Shown: in pieces, positions 54,053-62,764 of the stretch
How positions within the stretch are numbered: the stretch's first letter is position 1
Layout of the letters: the number at the start of each line of letters is the position of its first letter
Assembly: GCF_001613105.1 (NCBI RefSeq)
Contig: NZ_BDBS01000043.1
Coordinates: 1-64,000, forward strand
Origin: Nocardia pseudobrasiliensis NBRC 108224
GTDB lineage: Bacteria; Actinomycetota; Actinomycetes; Mycobacteriales; Mycobacteriaceae
Direction: 5' to 3'
Length of the DNA: 64,000 bases
Notes under the pieces: model-generated
Database searches by the model: none
What the model saw: only the letters and a program-made list of their open reading frames with translations
What the model was told of the DNA's origin: nothing
Translations under genes and position numbers: made by a program

Positions 54053-54614
54053 GCGCGCACAGTCCCGCGTACAGCGCGGTCACCGCCGCGATCGCCGCGC
54101 CCGTACCGCCGAGCACATCGGTCGGATAGTGATATCCGAGCCCGATCATGCCCACCGCTATTCCGGCCAGGACCACCGCCGCCACCACGATCGTCACGAC
54201 GCGGGTGCGCGTCCGCTCGGCCACGAGCACGAAAGCCGTTGCCACGGAGACGAATTGGACAGTGTGCCCGCTCGGATACGCCAGGTAGTCGTGTAAGTGC
54301 CGATGCCACAGAGGCTTCAGCGCCACCGCGTTGACCGCCACCACCAACTCCGGTGCCACGAGCAGGAATCCGACGATCCACCACTGCCGCCGCCCGGCGT
54401 ACCAGACGGCACCGATGACCAGCAGCGGCAGCACGATGTACCCGTTGCTGGGAATCACCAGCGCCTCGAATACGCCCGGATGCGTGCCCAGCGCACGATC
54501 GATCCCGTCCCCGATCCACCGATCGAAGCCGGTCGGCCCGCCGTCGTTCGGAATCACCGCGCCGATCGCGATGGTCGTGATCGTCGCGACGACCACCGCG
54601 ACCAGCAACCACAA
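53991..54614 (-). CDS. PAP2-family membrane phosphatase
   Basis: 207 residues with six hydrophobic segments. PAP2 signature: motif I K-PLWHRHLHDYLAYPSGHT (degenerate Lys-Arg spacing), PSGHT with the catalytic histidine, and GLGYHYPTDVLGG with the nucleophilic histidine. Dephosphorylates a lipid phosphate or undecaprenyl-type pyrophosphate on the outer side. Its last codons overlap the convergent NERD-like gene. Four bases before it begins, the upstream acyl-CoA oxidase gene ends, suggesting one transcript. Confidence 0.87.
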   Translation of the reverse strand: MWLLVAVVVATITTIAIGAVIPNDGGPTGFDRWIGDGIDRALGTHPGVFEALVIPSNGYIVLPLLVIGAVWYAGRRQWWIVGFLLVAPELVVAVNAVALKPLWHRHLHDYLAYPSGHTVQFVSVATAFVLVAERTRTRVVTIVVAAVVLAGIAVGMIGLGYHYPTDVLGGTGAAIAAVTALYAGLCALRARRSAAPRSRTTAPTPPR

Positions 54615-54618
54615 CTCC

Positions 54619-56550
54619 CTACTCCCCCTGATGCGAGCTCGGATCGTCGAGCATGGCCGCGTGCAGCATCGCCTCGGGTACGCCCAGGGCCTCGACCAGG
54701 GTCGGTGCGTGCGGGCGCAGGCGGTCGACCAGTTCGTTCACGCCGCGGCGGACGGATTTCGCGCGGTCCACGGACATGAAGCGGTGCATGATGAACCACG
54801 CCTGGTTCTGTTCGATGGTCGAGTAGACGAACAGATCGCAGACGCTGTCGGCCAATTCGCGGGCCTCGGGATCGTCGATTCCGGCGATGCCCTCGATGAA
54901 CGCCTCCAGGATCAGCCGCTCGATATGGGCCTCGCCCGCCAGCAGGATGTGGTCCTGCGCGTTGTTGAACGCCTCGAACGGATTGGTGTCCTGGGCCCGG
55001 GCGCGCAGCCGGTGCGCGGCCGTGCGGACCAGATAGTCCTCGCGGTCGGCGAACAGCTGCAGTTGCACCGAGCGGCGGGCCAGATCGCCGTCGTCCACGC
55101 CGTTGTCGGACAGATCGCGCAGCCGCTGGATCAGCTGGCGCACACCGGAACTCTCGCGCACCACGTCGCGGGCCATGGTCGCGGCGAACCGCACCCAGCC
55201 CAGCGCGTCCAGATCGCGCACCTCATCGGCGTAGGAGGTCAGCAGTTCCTTGGCCACCAGCTGGGTCAGCACCAGATTGTCACCCTCGAAGGTGGTGAAC
55301 ACATCGGTATCGGCCTTCAGCGTCACCAGCCGGTTCTCGGTGAGATAGCCCGCGCCGCCGCACGCTTCGCGACATTCCTGGATGGCGATGGTGGCGTGCC
55401 GGGTCTGCGCGGCCTTCAGGCCCGCCGCCCGCTTCTCCAGCGCCCGCTGCGCGGTCGGATCCAGATCCTGTCCGGTCTGGATGACATGCATGCGCCGCAC
55501 CAGATCGTTCTGCGCGAACGCCAGCGCGAACGAACGCGCCACCAGCGGCAGTAGGCGACGCTGATGGCTGCGGTAGTCCAACAGCACCGTCTCCTCGCCG
55601 GTCTCGGGGTCCTTGAACTGCCGCCGCTTCTCGGCGTAGCGCAGCGCGATACTCAACGCCACCCGCGCACCGGCCGCGGCCGCGCCGCCGACGCTGACCC
55701 GCCCGCGCACCAGCGTGCCCAGGGTGGTGAAGAAGCGTCGGCTCTGATTCTCGATCTCCGAGCTGTAGGTGCCGTCGGGTTCCACGTCGGCGTAGCGGTT
55801 GAGCAGGTTCTCGCGCGGAATTCGCACGTGGTCGAACAGGATTCGGCCGTTGTCCACACCGGCCAGCCCACCCTTGAGCCCGCAGTCGGAGGTGGTGACC
55901 CCGGGCAGATCGTTACCCTCCTCGTCGCGGATCGGGACCAGGAAGCAATGCACGCCCCGACCTTCGCCATCGGTGATCAGCTGCGCGAACACCGCGGCCA
56001 TGCGGGCGTGTTCGGCCGCACCGCCGATGTAGTCCTTGCGCGCGGACGCGGTCGGGCTGTGCACCACGAATTCTCGCGTCGCGGGATCGTAGGTCGCGGT
56101 GGTCTCCAGATTCGCGACATCGCTGCCGTGCCCGGATTCGGTCATCGCGAAGCAGCCGAGCAGATCCAGCGACAGCAGCTGCTTGACCACATCGTCGTGG
56201 CGCTCGGTGCCCAGATTCTCCACCGCGCCGCCGAACAGACCCCACTGCACGCCGGATTTCACCCACAGCGACAGATCCGCGTAGGCCAGCATCTCCAAGC
56301 CGGTGACCGCCGCGCCGGGCTCGCCGGTGCCGCCGTGCTCGAGCCGGAAACCCTTTTCGGCGAGGCCGAATTCGGTGACCAGCCGCATCTGGTCGAGCAC
56401 CCGCGCCCGCGCGCCCTTGTAGTCCAGATAGGGATCGGCGAACAGGCGGTCGTCGCACAGTTGCCGACGCGCCTGCTCGCGAACCTCCCGCCACGGCCCG
56501 TCGAGTGCCGCGCGTAGATGATCCGCCGAGGTCTTGGATTCGGTCGCCAT
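54619..56550 (-). CDS. Acyl-CoA oxidase/dehydrogenase-like flavoprotein
   Basis: 643 residues, larger than ordinary ACADs and typical of peroxisomal-type acyl-CoA oxidases. FAD/NAD-site features include GCFAMTESGHGSDVANLETTA, the DYIGGAAEHARMAAVFAQL and GVDNGRILFDHVRIPRENLL strands, and the catalytic region ECREACGGAGYLTENRL. Oxidises acyl-CoA with oxygen (oxidase) or an electron carrier (dehydrogenase); sequence alone does not separate them. ATG 56550; the same-strand PAP2 gene starts 5 bases after it ends. Confidence 0.9.
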   Translation of the reverse strand: MATESKTSADHLRAALDGPWREVREQARRQLCDDRLFADPYLDYKGARARVLDQMRLVTEFGLAEKGFRLEHGGTGEPGAAVTGLEMLAYADLSLWVKSGVQWGLFGGAVENLGTERHDDVVKQLLSLDLLGCFAMTESGHGSDVANLETTATYDPATREFVVHSPTASARKDYIGGAAEHARMAAVFAQLITDGEGRGVHCFLVPIRDEEGNDLPGVTTSDCGLKGGLAGVDNGRILFDHVRIPRENLLNRYADVEPDGTYSSEIENQSRRFFTTLGTLVRGRVSVGGAAAAGARVALSIALRYAEKRRQFKDPETGEETVLLDYRSHQRRLLPLVARSFALAFAQNDLVRRMHVIQTGQDLDPTAQRALEKRAAGLKAAQTRHATIAIQECREACGGAGYLTENRLVTLKADTDVFTTFEGDNLVLTQLVAKELLTSYADEVRDLDALGWVRFAATMARDVVRESSGVRQLIQRLRDLSDNGVDDGDLARRSVQLQLFADREDYLVRTAAHRLRARAQDTNPFEAFNNAQDHILLAGEAHIERLILEAFIEGIAGIDDPEARELADSVCDLFVYSTIEQNQAWFIMHRFMSVDRAKSVRRGVNELVDRLRPHAPTLVEALGVPEAMLHAAMLDDPSSHQGE

Positions 56551-56655
56551 AACTCGACCCTAACGGCGTGACCGGCGCCCGCCCTCGTGATCGGCCTCAC
56601 GTGTCGTGCGAGCCGAGGCTGACGATCCGTGCGGTCGCTACTACTTTTGCGAGGT

Positions 56656-58125
56656 ATGAGCGATGAGGTGCAGACGCAACCTATCCAGGTGCTGCCGGTG
56701 CCCGAACAACAGAATCGCGTCCGGCAGGTGCTCGGCCGCGTCGTCGACCGGCTCGTGGCCGAACGTCAGGCGACCGTCGACGCCGTCGTGCCCGCGCCCA
56801 CCCCGCTGCAACCGGTCGATCTCACCGACGACGCCCGCGTCACCCAGGTGCTGGAACTGGCCGAGCGCGTCGGGGATGTGGTGCTGGCCTCGGGCACCTC
56901 GGTCATGGACACCACCAATCACGTCGAATTCATCGCCTCGACCTACGGTCTGTCCCAATGCGATATCGACGTCACCTACAACGCGATCCGCATCTCCGCC
57001 GACCGCGGCCCGTCGCTGCCGCCCGCGAGCACCATGCGCGTGGTCAACCACCGATCGCTGGATTTCACCCGCTTGGCCGCGGTGGACCGGCTCACCCGAC
57101 GCATCCGCCGCGAGGTGGTGCCGCCGGAGGACGCGCAGCAGGCGCTCGAGGCGATCACCACCGCACCGCATCCGTACAACCGCTGGGTGGCGACCTTCGG
57201 CTGGTCACTGCTGGCCGCCGCGATCGGATTCCTGGTCGGCGGCGGCGTTCTGGTGGCCGCGGTCAGCTCGATCGCCACCGCGCTCATCGACCGTACCAAT
57301 CGCGCGCTCAACCGTCGCGGCCTGCCGTTCTTCTTCCAGGCCATCGCCGGCGGCGCGATCGCCACCGCGCCCGCGATCCTACTGGCCACCTTCGCCGGTC
57401 GGCTCGAGGCCAATCCGTCGCTGATCGTCGCGGCCGGAATCACCGTGCTGCTCAGTGGATTACAACTGGTCGGCGCGGTCGAGGACGCGATCACCGGCGC
57501 ACCCATCACCGCCGCGGCCCGCATGCTCGAGGTGCTCATGATGACCGCGGGCATCATCGCCGGAGTGGCCCTGGCGCTGCGATTGGCCGAGCCGCTGCAC
57601 GCGGTGTCGCCGACGATCGATATGCAGTCCTCGTCCGATATCACCAATCTGCCGCTGAAGGTGACCGCCGGTGCGGTGGCCTCCCTGGCCTTCGCGCTGG
57701 CCTGCTACGCGGAGCGTCGGGCCCTGGCGGCGGCCGGACTCAGCGGTGCGGTGGCCACCGTCTGCTATCTGGTCACCCAACACGCCAACTTCGGTCCCGT
57801 CGTGGCCTCCGGCGCGGCCGCCACCGTGGTGGGTCTGGCCGGTGGTCTGATGGCCCGCCGCGCGCTCACCCCGCCGCTGGTGGTCGCGATGGCCGGAATC
57901 ACCCCGCTGCTACCGGGTTTGACGGTCTACCGCGGCCTGCAGGCGCTGCTGGCATCGGAACCGCTGATGGGCCTGAGCAAACTGTTCGCCGCGTTCGCGA
58001 TCGGCTGCGCGCTGGCCGCCGGTGTCGTACTCGGTGAATGGTTCGCCCGCTTCCTGCGCCGCCCGCGACTGCTGCTGCGATTCCAGGGAATTCGACGCCC
58101 GACCATGGCCGGACCCGACAGCTAG
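56656..58125 (+). CDS. ThrE-family threonine/serine exporter
   Basis: 489 residues. The N-terminal cytoplasmic domain (about 1-170, with VGDVVLASGTSVMDTTNHVE and FIASTYGLSQCDIDVTYNA, typical ThrE) is followed by a membrane domain of about ten helices (PFFFQAIAGGAIATAPAIL, AVEDAITGAPITAAARMLE, GITPLLPGLTVYRGL). Exports threonine and serine in corynebacteria. Ends 4 bases into the convergent TetR gene. Divergent from the oxidase gene. Confidence 0.92.
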   Translation: MSDEVQTQPIQVLPVPEQQNRVRQVLGRVVDRLVAERQATVDAVVPAPTPLQPVDLTDDARVTQVLELAERVGDVVLASGTSVMDTTNHVEFIASTYGLSQCDIDVTYNAIRISADRGPSLPPASTMRVVNHRSLDFTRLAAVDRLTRRIRREVVPPEDAQQALEAITTAPHPYNRWVATFGWSLLAAAIGFLVGGGVLVAAVSSIATALIDRTNRALNRRGLPFFFQAIAGGAIATAPAILLATFAGRLEANPSLIVAAGITVLLSGLQLVGAVEDAITGAPITAAARMLEVLMMTAGIIAGVALALRLAEPLHAVSPTIDMQSSSDITNLPLKVTAGAVASLAFALACYAERRALAAAGLSGAVATVCYLVTQHANFGPVVASGAAATVVGLAGGLMARRALTPPLVVAMAGITPLLPGLTVYRGLQALLASEPLMGLSKLFAAFAIGCALAAGVVLGEWFARFLRRPRLLLRFQGIRRPTMAGPDS

Positions 58126-58844
58126 GCGCCTTCGACACCCAATCCGATCGTGCGCGCCAGATCGGCCAGCGTGGCATCGAACAGCGCGTCCGGATCGCCC
58201 ACGGGCATCGGATAATTGCCGAACACCTCGAGGGTCACATGCCCGTACAGCCGCGCCCACAGCTGGATCATCAGATAGGTCACCCCCAGGTCCAGCTTCT
58301 CGGCGGGGAATTTATGTTCCGAGGCGGCCAGGAGCGCGGCTTGGAAGCCGATGAGGTCCTCGCGCAATGCCTCCGGAATCACCTCGGCCGGGGGCGTGAC
58401 GATGTCGTAGGTCGCCAGCAGCCGGCCCGCCGCCGCCAGGAAGATCTGCCCGAACGGCTCGTCGACCTGCCGCATGGCGCTGGGCCCGGATCCGGTGGGC
58501 GAGGCGAACACCAGCGTGAATTCCCGCGCGTGCGCCAGCGCCCAGTGCCGAAATCCCTTGCAGATGGCGAACAATTGCACCACCCCGTCATCGGGTAACT
58601 CCGCCGCCTGTGCCGCGAGTTCCGCGGCCAGATCCGCGCAGATGTCGTGGCGCAACCCCGCCACCAACTCCTCGCGCGAGGAGTAATACCGATACAGCGC
58701 GGGCGCGGTGATGCCCAGCTCCCGCGCGATCGCGCGCAACGTCACCGCCTCCGGACCCTGCTGTACCAGAAGCGTTCTCGCCACCCGCCGAATGTCCCCA
58801 TCATTCACCGCGGGCACCCGACCCCGGCGCGCGGGCTGGTTCAT
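58122..58844 (-). CDS. TetR-family regulator, copy 1 (beside NACHT gene)
   Basis: 240 residues from ATG 58844, which has a GGAGAGGG ribosome site. HTH: VNDGDIRRVARTLLVQQGPE, AVTLRAIARELGITAPALYR, YYSSREEL. The C-terminal ligand domain (REFTLVFASPTGSGPSAMRQ, HVTLEVFGNYPMPVGDPDAL) matches the second TetR gene (62027-62764), so the two are paralogues. It is divergent from the NACHT gene, hence a candidate regulator of it. Convergent with thrE. Confidence 0.9.
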   Translation of the reverse strand: MNQPARRGRVPAVNDGDIRRVARTLLVQQGPEAVTLRAIARELGITAPALYRYYSSREELVAGLRHDICADLAAELAAQAAELPDDGVVQLFAICKGFRHWALAHAREFTLVFASPTGSGPSAMRQVDEPFGQIFLAAAGRLLATYDIVTPPAEVIPEALREDLIGFQAALLAASEHKFPAEKLDLGVTYLMIQLWARLYGHVTLEVFGNYPMPVGDPDALFDATLADLARTIGLGVEGA

Positions 58845-58899
58845 CCCTCTCCGACCTGCTAGTTCCCGATTTCTGTATTGGGACGAGCCTAACGGGCCC

Positions 58900-59009
58900 A
58901 GCATTCTCCCGTGGCGGCGGAGGATCCGTCCGCCGTAACCCGTTGTGCCCCATTTTCGTATCGGCGACGGCCGCGCCGTCCTAGCATTTTTCCGTGGCGG
59001 CGGAGGATC
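58900..59009. repeat. 27-base direct repeat in the NACHT promoter
   Basis: A 27-base element occurs at 58900-58926 and 58983-59009 (25 of 27 identical, 83 bases apart). Its 16-base core is GTGGCGGCGGAGGATC, which in the second copy contains the NACHT start (GTG 58994). The offset is not a multiple of three, so it is not a duplicated coding start. Possibly a repeated operator or a duplication scar. Confidence 0.6.
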
Positions 59010-62000
59010 TGATCTCCGGGGGACTCACCGAACTGCTCGGTGGCATCTTCGGCGGGGTCGTACTGGCGGGGGTGGCGACGATCGCCCTGACCAAACTCGC
59101 GGACAAACTAGGCGAGGGTCTCTACGGATTGCTCACCGCGCTGCCTCGCCGGGCGGCCGACCGAATCGCGCTGGTGCTCAGCGAGGACAAGCGGATCACC
59201 CGCTATCGCGCGGGCATACCCGATCGGTACGGCAGGCATGTGCTCACCCGGCAGCGGCGCATCGATGTGGAGTCGCTGTATGTGGCGCTGCAGTACGAAT
59301 ACGGCGGACGCCGCCACGACCTGCGACGCAAGGTGCTTCGCGAACGAGCGGTGCTACTGCTCGGCGAGGCCGGGGCGGGCAAATCGCTGCTGTCGAAGTA
59401 TCTGCTGCTGCGCTGGGCCGAGCTGCCGCGCAAAGCTCGTGCCGCGCAGCAGATTCCGGTGCTGGTAGAGTTGCACCGCTGCACCGGCGACATCGACCTG
59501 ATCGGCCTGATCGCCCAGCGCTTCCGGCTCCCCCGCGACCGCGACGACACGCGAGCGCGTGAATTCGTGGCGCGCAGACTCGACGACGGCGCGCTGCGCG
59601 TGATTTTCGACGGCCTCGACGAGGTCGCCACCGATCAGCAGTCCGCCGTGATGGCCGAGCTGGAGACCTTCCGCGAGGACCACGCGGGCGGCGTGGGTAC
59701 CAATGCGGTGATGGTCACCTGTCGCGAATCCGCGTACACCGGCGCCCTGGGCAATTTCGAGCGGGTCACCATCGCGGGCTTCGACGATTCGTCGATCCTG
59801 CGCTTCCTCGACCTGTGGCTGACAATCGAACGCGCACCGCAGGGCGGGCTCAGCGAGTCGGAGAAGACCGAATTAGGTACGGCCGAAAGCTTTTTCGATC
59901 GAATCCGGCAGAGCCCGCAACTGCATCAGCTGGCCCGCACCCCGCTGCTGTTGAATCTGCTCGCCGACCTCTACACCGGCAGTCTGGTCCGCCGCGGCCG
60001 CACTCTGCCGACCTCTCGCGCCGCGTTCTACGCCCGGGTCACCGATCATATGATCACCCGGGACCTGCTGCTGGACCGCGGCGAACGCGCCTCCCCGTAC
60101 GAACCGGGCGACAAACTCGCGGTGCTGCGGCGGGTGGCGCTGACCATGACCGAGGAACCCGCACCCAACGGCGACCGGCTCATCATCGAGCGAGAACGCC
60201 TGCGCAAGACCATCACCAATACCCTCACCGCATTGGACCTGCGCCTCGAATACGGCCGCGAACTGCTGCGCGATCTGCTCGATCGCAGCCAGATGCTGAT
60301 CGGCTCCGACGCCGGGGACCGATACTGGTTCCCGCACCGCAGCTTTCAGGAGTACTTCACCGCCCGCGCCCTGGCAGGACCGACCGGCGTCGATCGCCTG
60401 CTCGCCGGATACCGGTCCGATCCCGCCTTCTGGCACGACACCGTCAGTTTCTGGTGCGGCCTGGACGGCACCGACGCGACCGCCGTGGTGGAACCGCTGT
60501 TCGCCGCCGAGGACGCGCAACATCGGGTACTCGCATTGGAATGTCTGGCCGAGGCGAGCGAGATCGCCGAGGATCTCGCCGACCGCATCGTCGCCCACTT
60601 TCTCGCGCAATTGCCTACGGCCCAGCATATTTCGGAGCTCAATTCCACCATCGCCGCGCTCGGTTCGCTGGCGGGGCGCAATACCGAACGCGGACGACTC
60701 GTACGCGCCCGCCTCGAGGAGTACGCCGAAACCCATCTCGGCGCCGCCATTCTCGCACTCGCCCGATCCGGCCGCGCCGACGCCGCCGAATTCCTCGTAC
60801 GCCTCGCCGTGCGCGTTCCCGACAGCACACGCATCGCTCAGGGCTTGCGGTCGATGGGCGATACCGCGGTCCCGGCACTGACCGAGGCCGCCGAGCGGGG
60901 CAGGCTGTGGGCGCTGGACATTCTCGGCGACATCGGCACACCGAGCGCCGCGATCGCCCTCGCCGGATTCCTCTGGGATCGGCGCGAGCGCACCGAGCCG
61001 ACACGGGTACGGGCCGCGTGGTGGCTGGCAGTACGCCTGCGCCGGTTCACCGTCGAGTCCGCCCTCGCCGACCGAGCGCCGCTGGGCGACCGCAAAGGCG
61101 ACTATTCGGCGGTGGACAACGCCTGGGCTCCGTTCACCGACGAGCCGCACGGACGCCTGGCACAGCTGGTGGGGCGCATCGCGTTCCTGGCCGATCAGTC
61201 GGAGCCGCCGTCACATCTGGCCGAGCGCGTCGATCCGCGGATCGCGATCCTGCTCGCCAGCCTGATGCTGCTGCGCACCCCGAGGGAGGGCTTCTCACAG
61301 TATCTGCAATCGGTCGCACCCCAGGAACACGCCGTCTACGAGCGCGAGCGCTACGGTCCGGTCGGCACCCGGCACACCCCGGTCGCCCCGGAACGGGTCA
61401 TTGCCTACCTGCGCGATCTGCCCACGCCGCGAGCCCGCATCCGCATGCTGAAGGCCATGCCGAAGGCGGTGCGCCAGGCGCTGTTCGAGGTGCTGGTCAT
61501 CTTTCCGGCCAACCGCCCGTATGACGACGCCGAACGGGCGAGTCAATGGTCACGCGCGGCCCGCGACACCGAACATCGCACCCGGGAACTGCATTTCGCT
61601 TGGGTGACGCTGCTGACCGCCGCCGTCCTCGCGACCATGGGGGCCGGAATCTACCGGATGATCGCGACCGTCACGCACACCTGGCCGTGGGCTACGGTCG
61701 GTCTGGCCTGGACCATCCTGCTCATGGCCGCGGGCTGGACCGTGGCCTTCGTCGTCTTCATCCTGTTGGACGAGTGGGACTTCGGGGACTGGTTCCTACC
61801 CGCGGTGCTGGCGGCCCTGGCCGATCTGCTGTGCTTCGTGGGCTTCGCCGTCGCCGGGGTGCAGACCATTGTGTCCTGGTTCGGCTCGCGATTGTCGGCC
61901 GTGGTGCTCGCCGCGACGCTGATGGCGATCGTCCTGCTCGGCAGCCTCGCCCGACGGCTGGACCGGGAGAGCAACAACCCGTTCCGTCGCGTCATCCACG

Positions 62001-62035
62001 CCCACCGCCGCGCCGCGTCCCGGCATTCAGCGTGA
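58994..62035 (+). CDS. NACHT-domain STAND NTPase with N- and C-terminal membrane segments
   Basis: 1013 residues from GTG 58994. N-terminal membrane-like segment (10-32), then a short basic linker. NACHT ATPase: Walker A GEAGAGKS (124-131), Walker B VIFDGLDE (203-210, the DGLDE NACHT hallmark), TCRES sensor (242-246), LARTPLLLNLLADLY (313-327) and the WHD FPHRSFQEYFTA (446-457). Residues 470-790 are helical, HEAT/ARM-like. Four membrane segments occupy about 868-985. Bacterial NACHT proteins are anti-phage sensors and NLR relatives; the effector here could act at the membrane (inference). Flanked by two paralogous TetR genes. Confidence 0.85.
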   Translation: MAAEDLISGGLTELLGGIFGGVVLAGVATIALTKLADKLGEGLYGLLTALPRRAADRIALVLSEDKRITRYRAGIPDRYGRHVLTRQRRIDVESLYVALQYEYGGRRHDLRRKVLRERAVLLLGEAGAGKSLLSKYLLLRWAELPRKARAAQQIPVLVELHRCTGDIDLIGLIAQRFRLPRDRDDTRAREFVARRLDDGALRVIFDGLDEVATDQQSAVMAELETFREDHAGGVGTNAVMVTCRESAYTGALGNFERVTIAGFDDSSILRFLDLWLTIERAPQGGLSESEKTELGTAESFFDRIRQSPQLHQLARTPLLLNLLADLYTGSLVRRGRTLPTSRAAFYARVTDHMITRDLLLDRGERASPYEPGDKLAVLRRVALTMTEEPAPNGDRLIIERERLRKTITNTLTALDLRLEYGRELLRDLLDRSQMLIGSDAGDRYWFPHRSFQEYFTARALAGPTGVDRLLAGYRSDPAFWHDTVSFWCGLDGTDATAVVEPLFAAEDAQHRVLALECLAEASEIAEDLADRIVAHFLAQLPTAQHISELNSTIAALGSLAGRNTERGRLVRARLEEYAETHLGAAILALARSGRADAAEFLVRLAVRVPDSTRIAQGLRSMGDTAVPALTEAAERGRLWALDILGDIGTPSAAIALAGFLWDRRERTEPTRVRAAWWLAVRLRRFTVESALADRAPLGDRKGDYSAVDNAWAPFTDEPHGRLAQLVGRIAFLADQSEPPSHLAERVDPRIAILLASLMLLRTPREGFSQYLQSVAPQEHAVYERERYGPVGTRHTPVAPERVIAYLRDLPTPRARIRMLKAMPKAVRQALFEVLVIFPANRPYDDAERASQWSRAARDTEHRTRELHFAWVTLLTAAVLATMGAGIYRMIATVTHTWPWATVGLAWTILLMAAGWTVAFVVFILLDEWDFGDWFLPAVLAALADLLCFVGFAVAGVQTIVSWFGSRLSAVVLAATLMAIVLLGSLARRLDRESNNPFRRVIHAHRRAASRHSA

Positions 62036-62764
62036 TCCGCTGTCCCCCAACCCGATCGAGGTCGCGATATCACCCAGCGTCGCATCGAACAGCGCGTCCG
62101 GATCGGTCACCATCAGCGGATAGTTGCCGAACGCCTCGAGGGTCACATGTCCGTAGAGCCGGGCCCAGGACTGGATCATGACGTAGCTGATGCCGAGGTT
62201 CAGCTTCTCGGCGGGAAACTTCACCCCCGACTCCGACAGCACGCGCAGCAGTTCGGTCTGGAAGGCGACCAGATCCCCGCGCAGACCGTCGGGGATGAAT
62301 TCGGTAGGCGGGGTGACGATCTCGTATTCGGTGAGTAATCGGCCCGCCGCCGCCAGGAACAGCCGACCCACCGGTTCGCCGAACTGGCGCATGGCACTGG
62401 GCGTTCCGGGGCCGGCGGGCGAGGCGAACACCAGGGTGAATTCGCGCGAGTGGGTCAGCGCCCACTGCCGGAAACCGCGCAGCACCGCGAAGAACCGGAC
62501 CCCGGCATCGTCGGGTGCGCCGTCGTGGGCGGCGGTCAGATCCACGGCCAGATCGTCGCAGACATCCGAGCGCAGGGTGGCCAGCAGATCGTCGCGCGAA
62601 CCGTAGTAGCGGTAGAGCGCGGGAGCGGTGATGCCGAGCTCCCGCGCGATCGCGCGCAGGGTCACCGCCTCGGGACCCTGATCGACCAGGAGCGCCCTGG
62701 CCACCCGCCGGATGTCCGCGTCGTTGACCGCGGGCGCCCGGCCCCTGCGCGCCGGAATCGTCAT
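62027..62764 (-). CDS. TetR-family regulator, copy 2 (operon with CYP125-like P450)
   Basis: 245 residues from ATG 62764 (ATGA overlap with the P450 stop). Same HTH as copy 1 (VNDADIRRVARALLVDQGPE, AVTLRAIARELGITAPALYR) and the same C-terminal segments (REFTLVFASPAGPGTPSAMR, GHVTLEAFGNYPLMVTDPDA). The stop overlaps the NACHT stop by 9 bases, so they converge. Autoregulation with the P450 is likely. The close resemblance suggests a duplication that bracketed the NACHT gene. Confidence 0.9.
   Translation of the reverse strand: MTIPARRGRAPAVNDADIRRVARALLVDQGPEAVTLRAIARELGITAPALYRYYGSRDDLLATLRSDVCDDLAVDLTAAHDGAPDDAGVRFFAVLRGFRQWALTHSREFTLVFASPAGPGTPSAMRQFGEPVGRLFLAAAGRLLTEYEIVTPPTEFIPDGLRGDLVAFQTELLRVLSESGVKFPAEKLNLGISYVMIQSWARLYGHVTLEAFGNYPLMVTDPDALFDATLGDIATSIGLGDSGSR

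Noticed and set aside
58867..58885. CCCGAT...ATTGGG imperfect dyad upstream of the NACHT gene
   Set aside because: One mismatch in short arms and a 6-base spacer; weaker than the direct repeat nearby.
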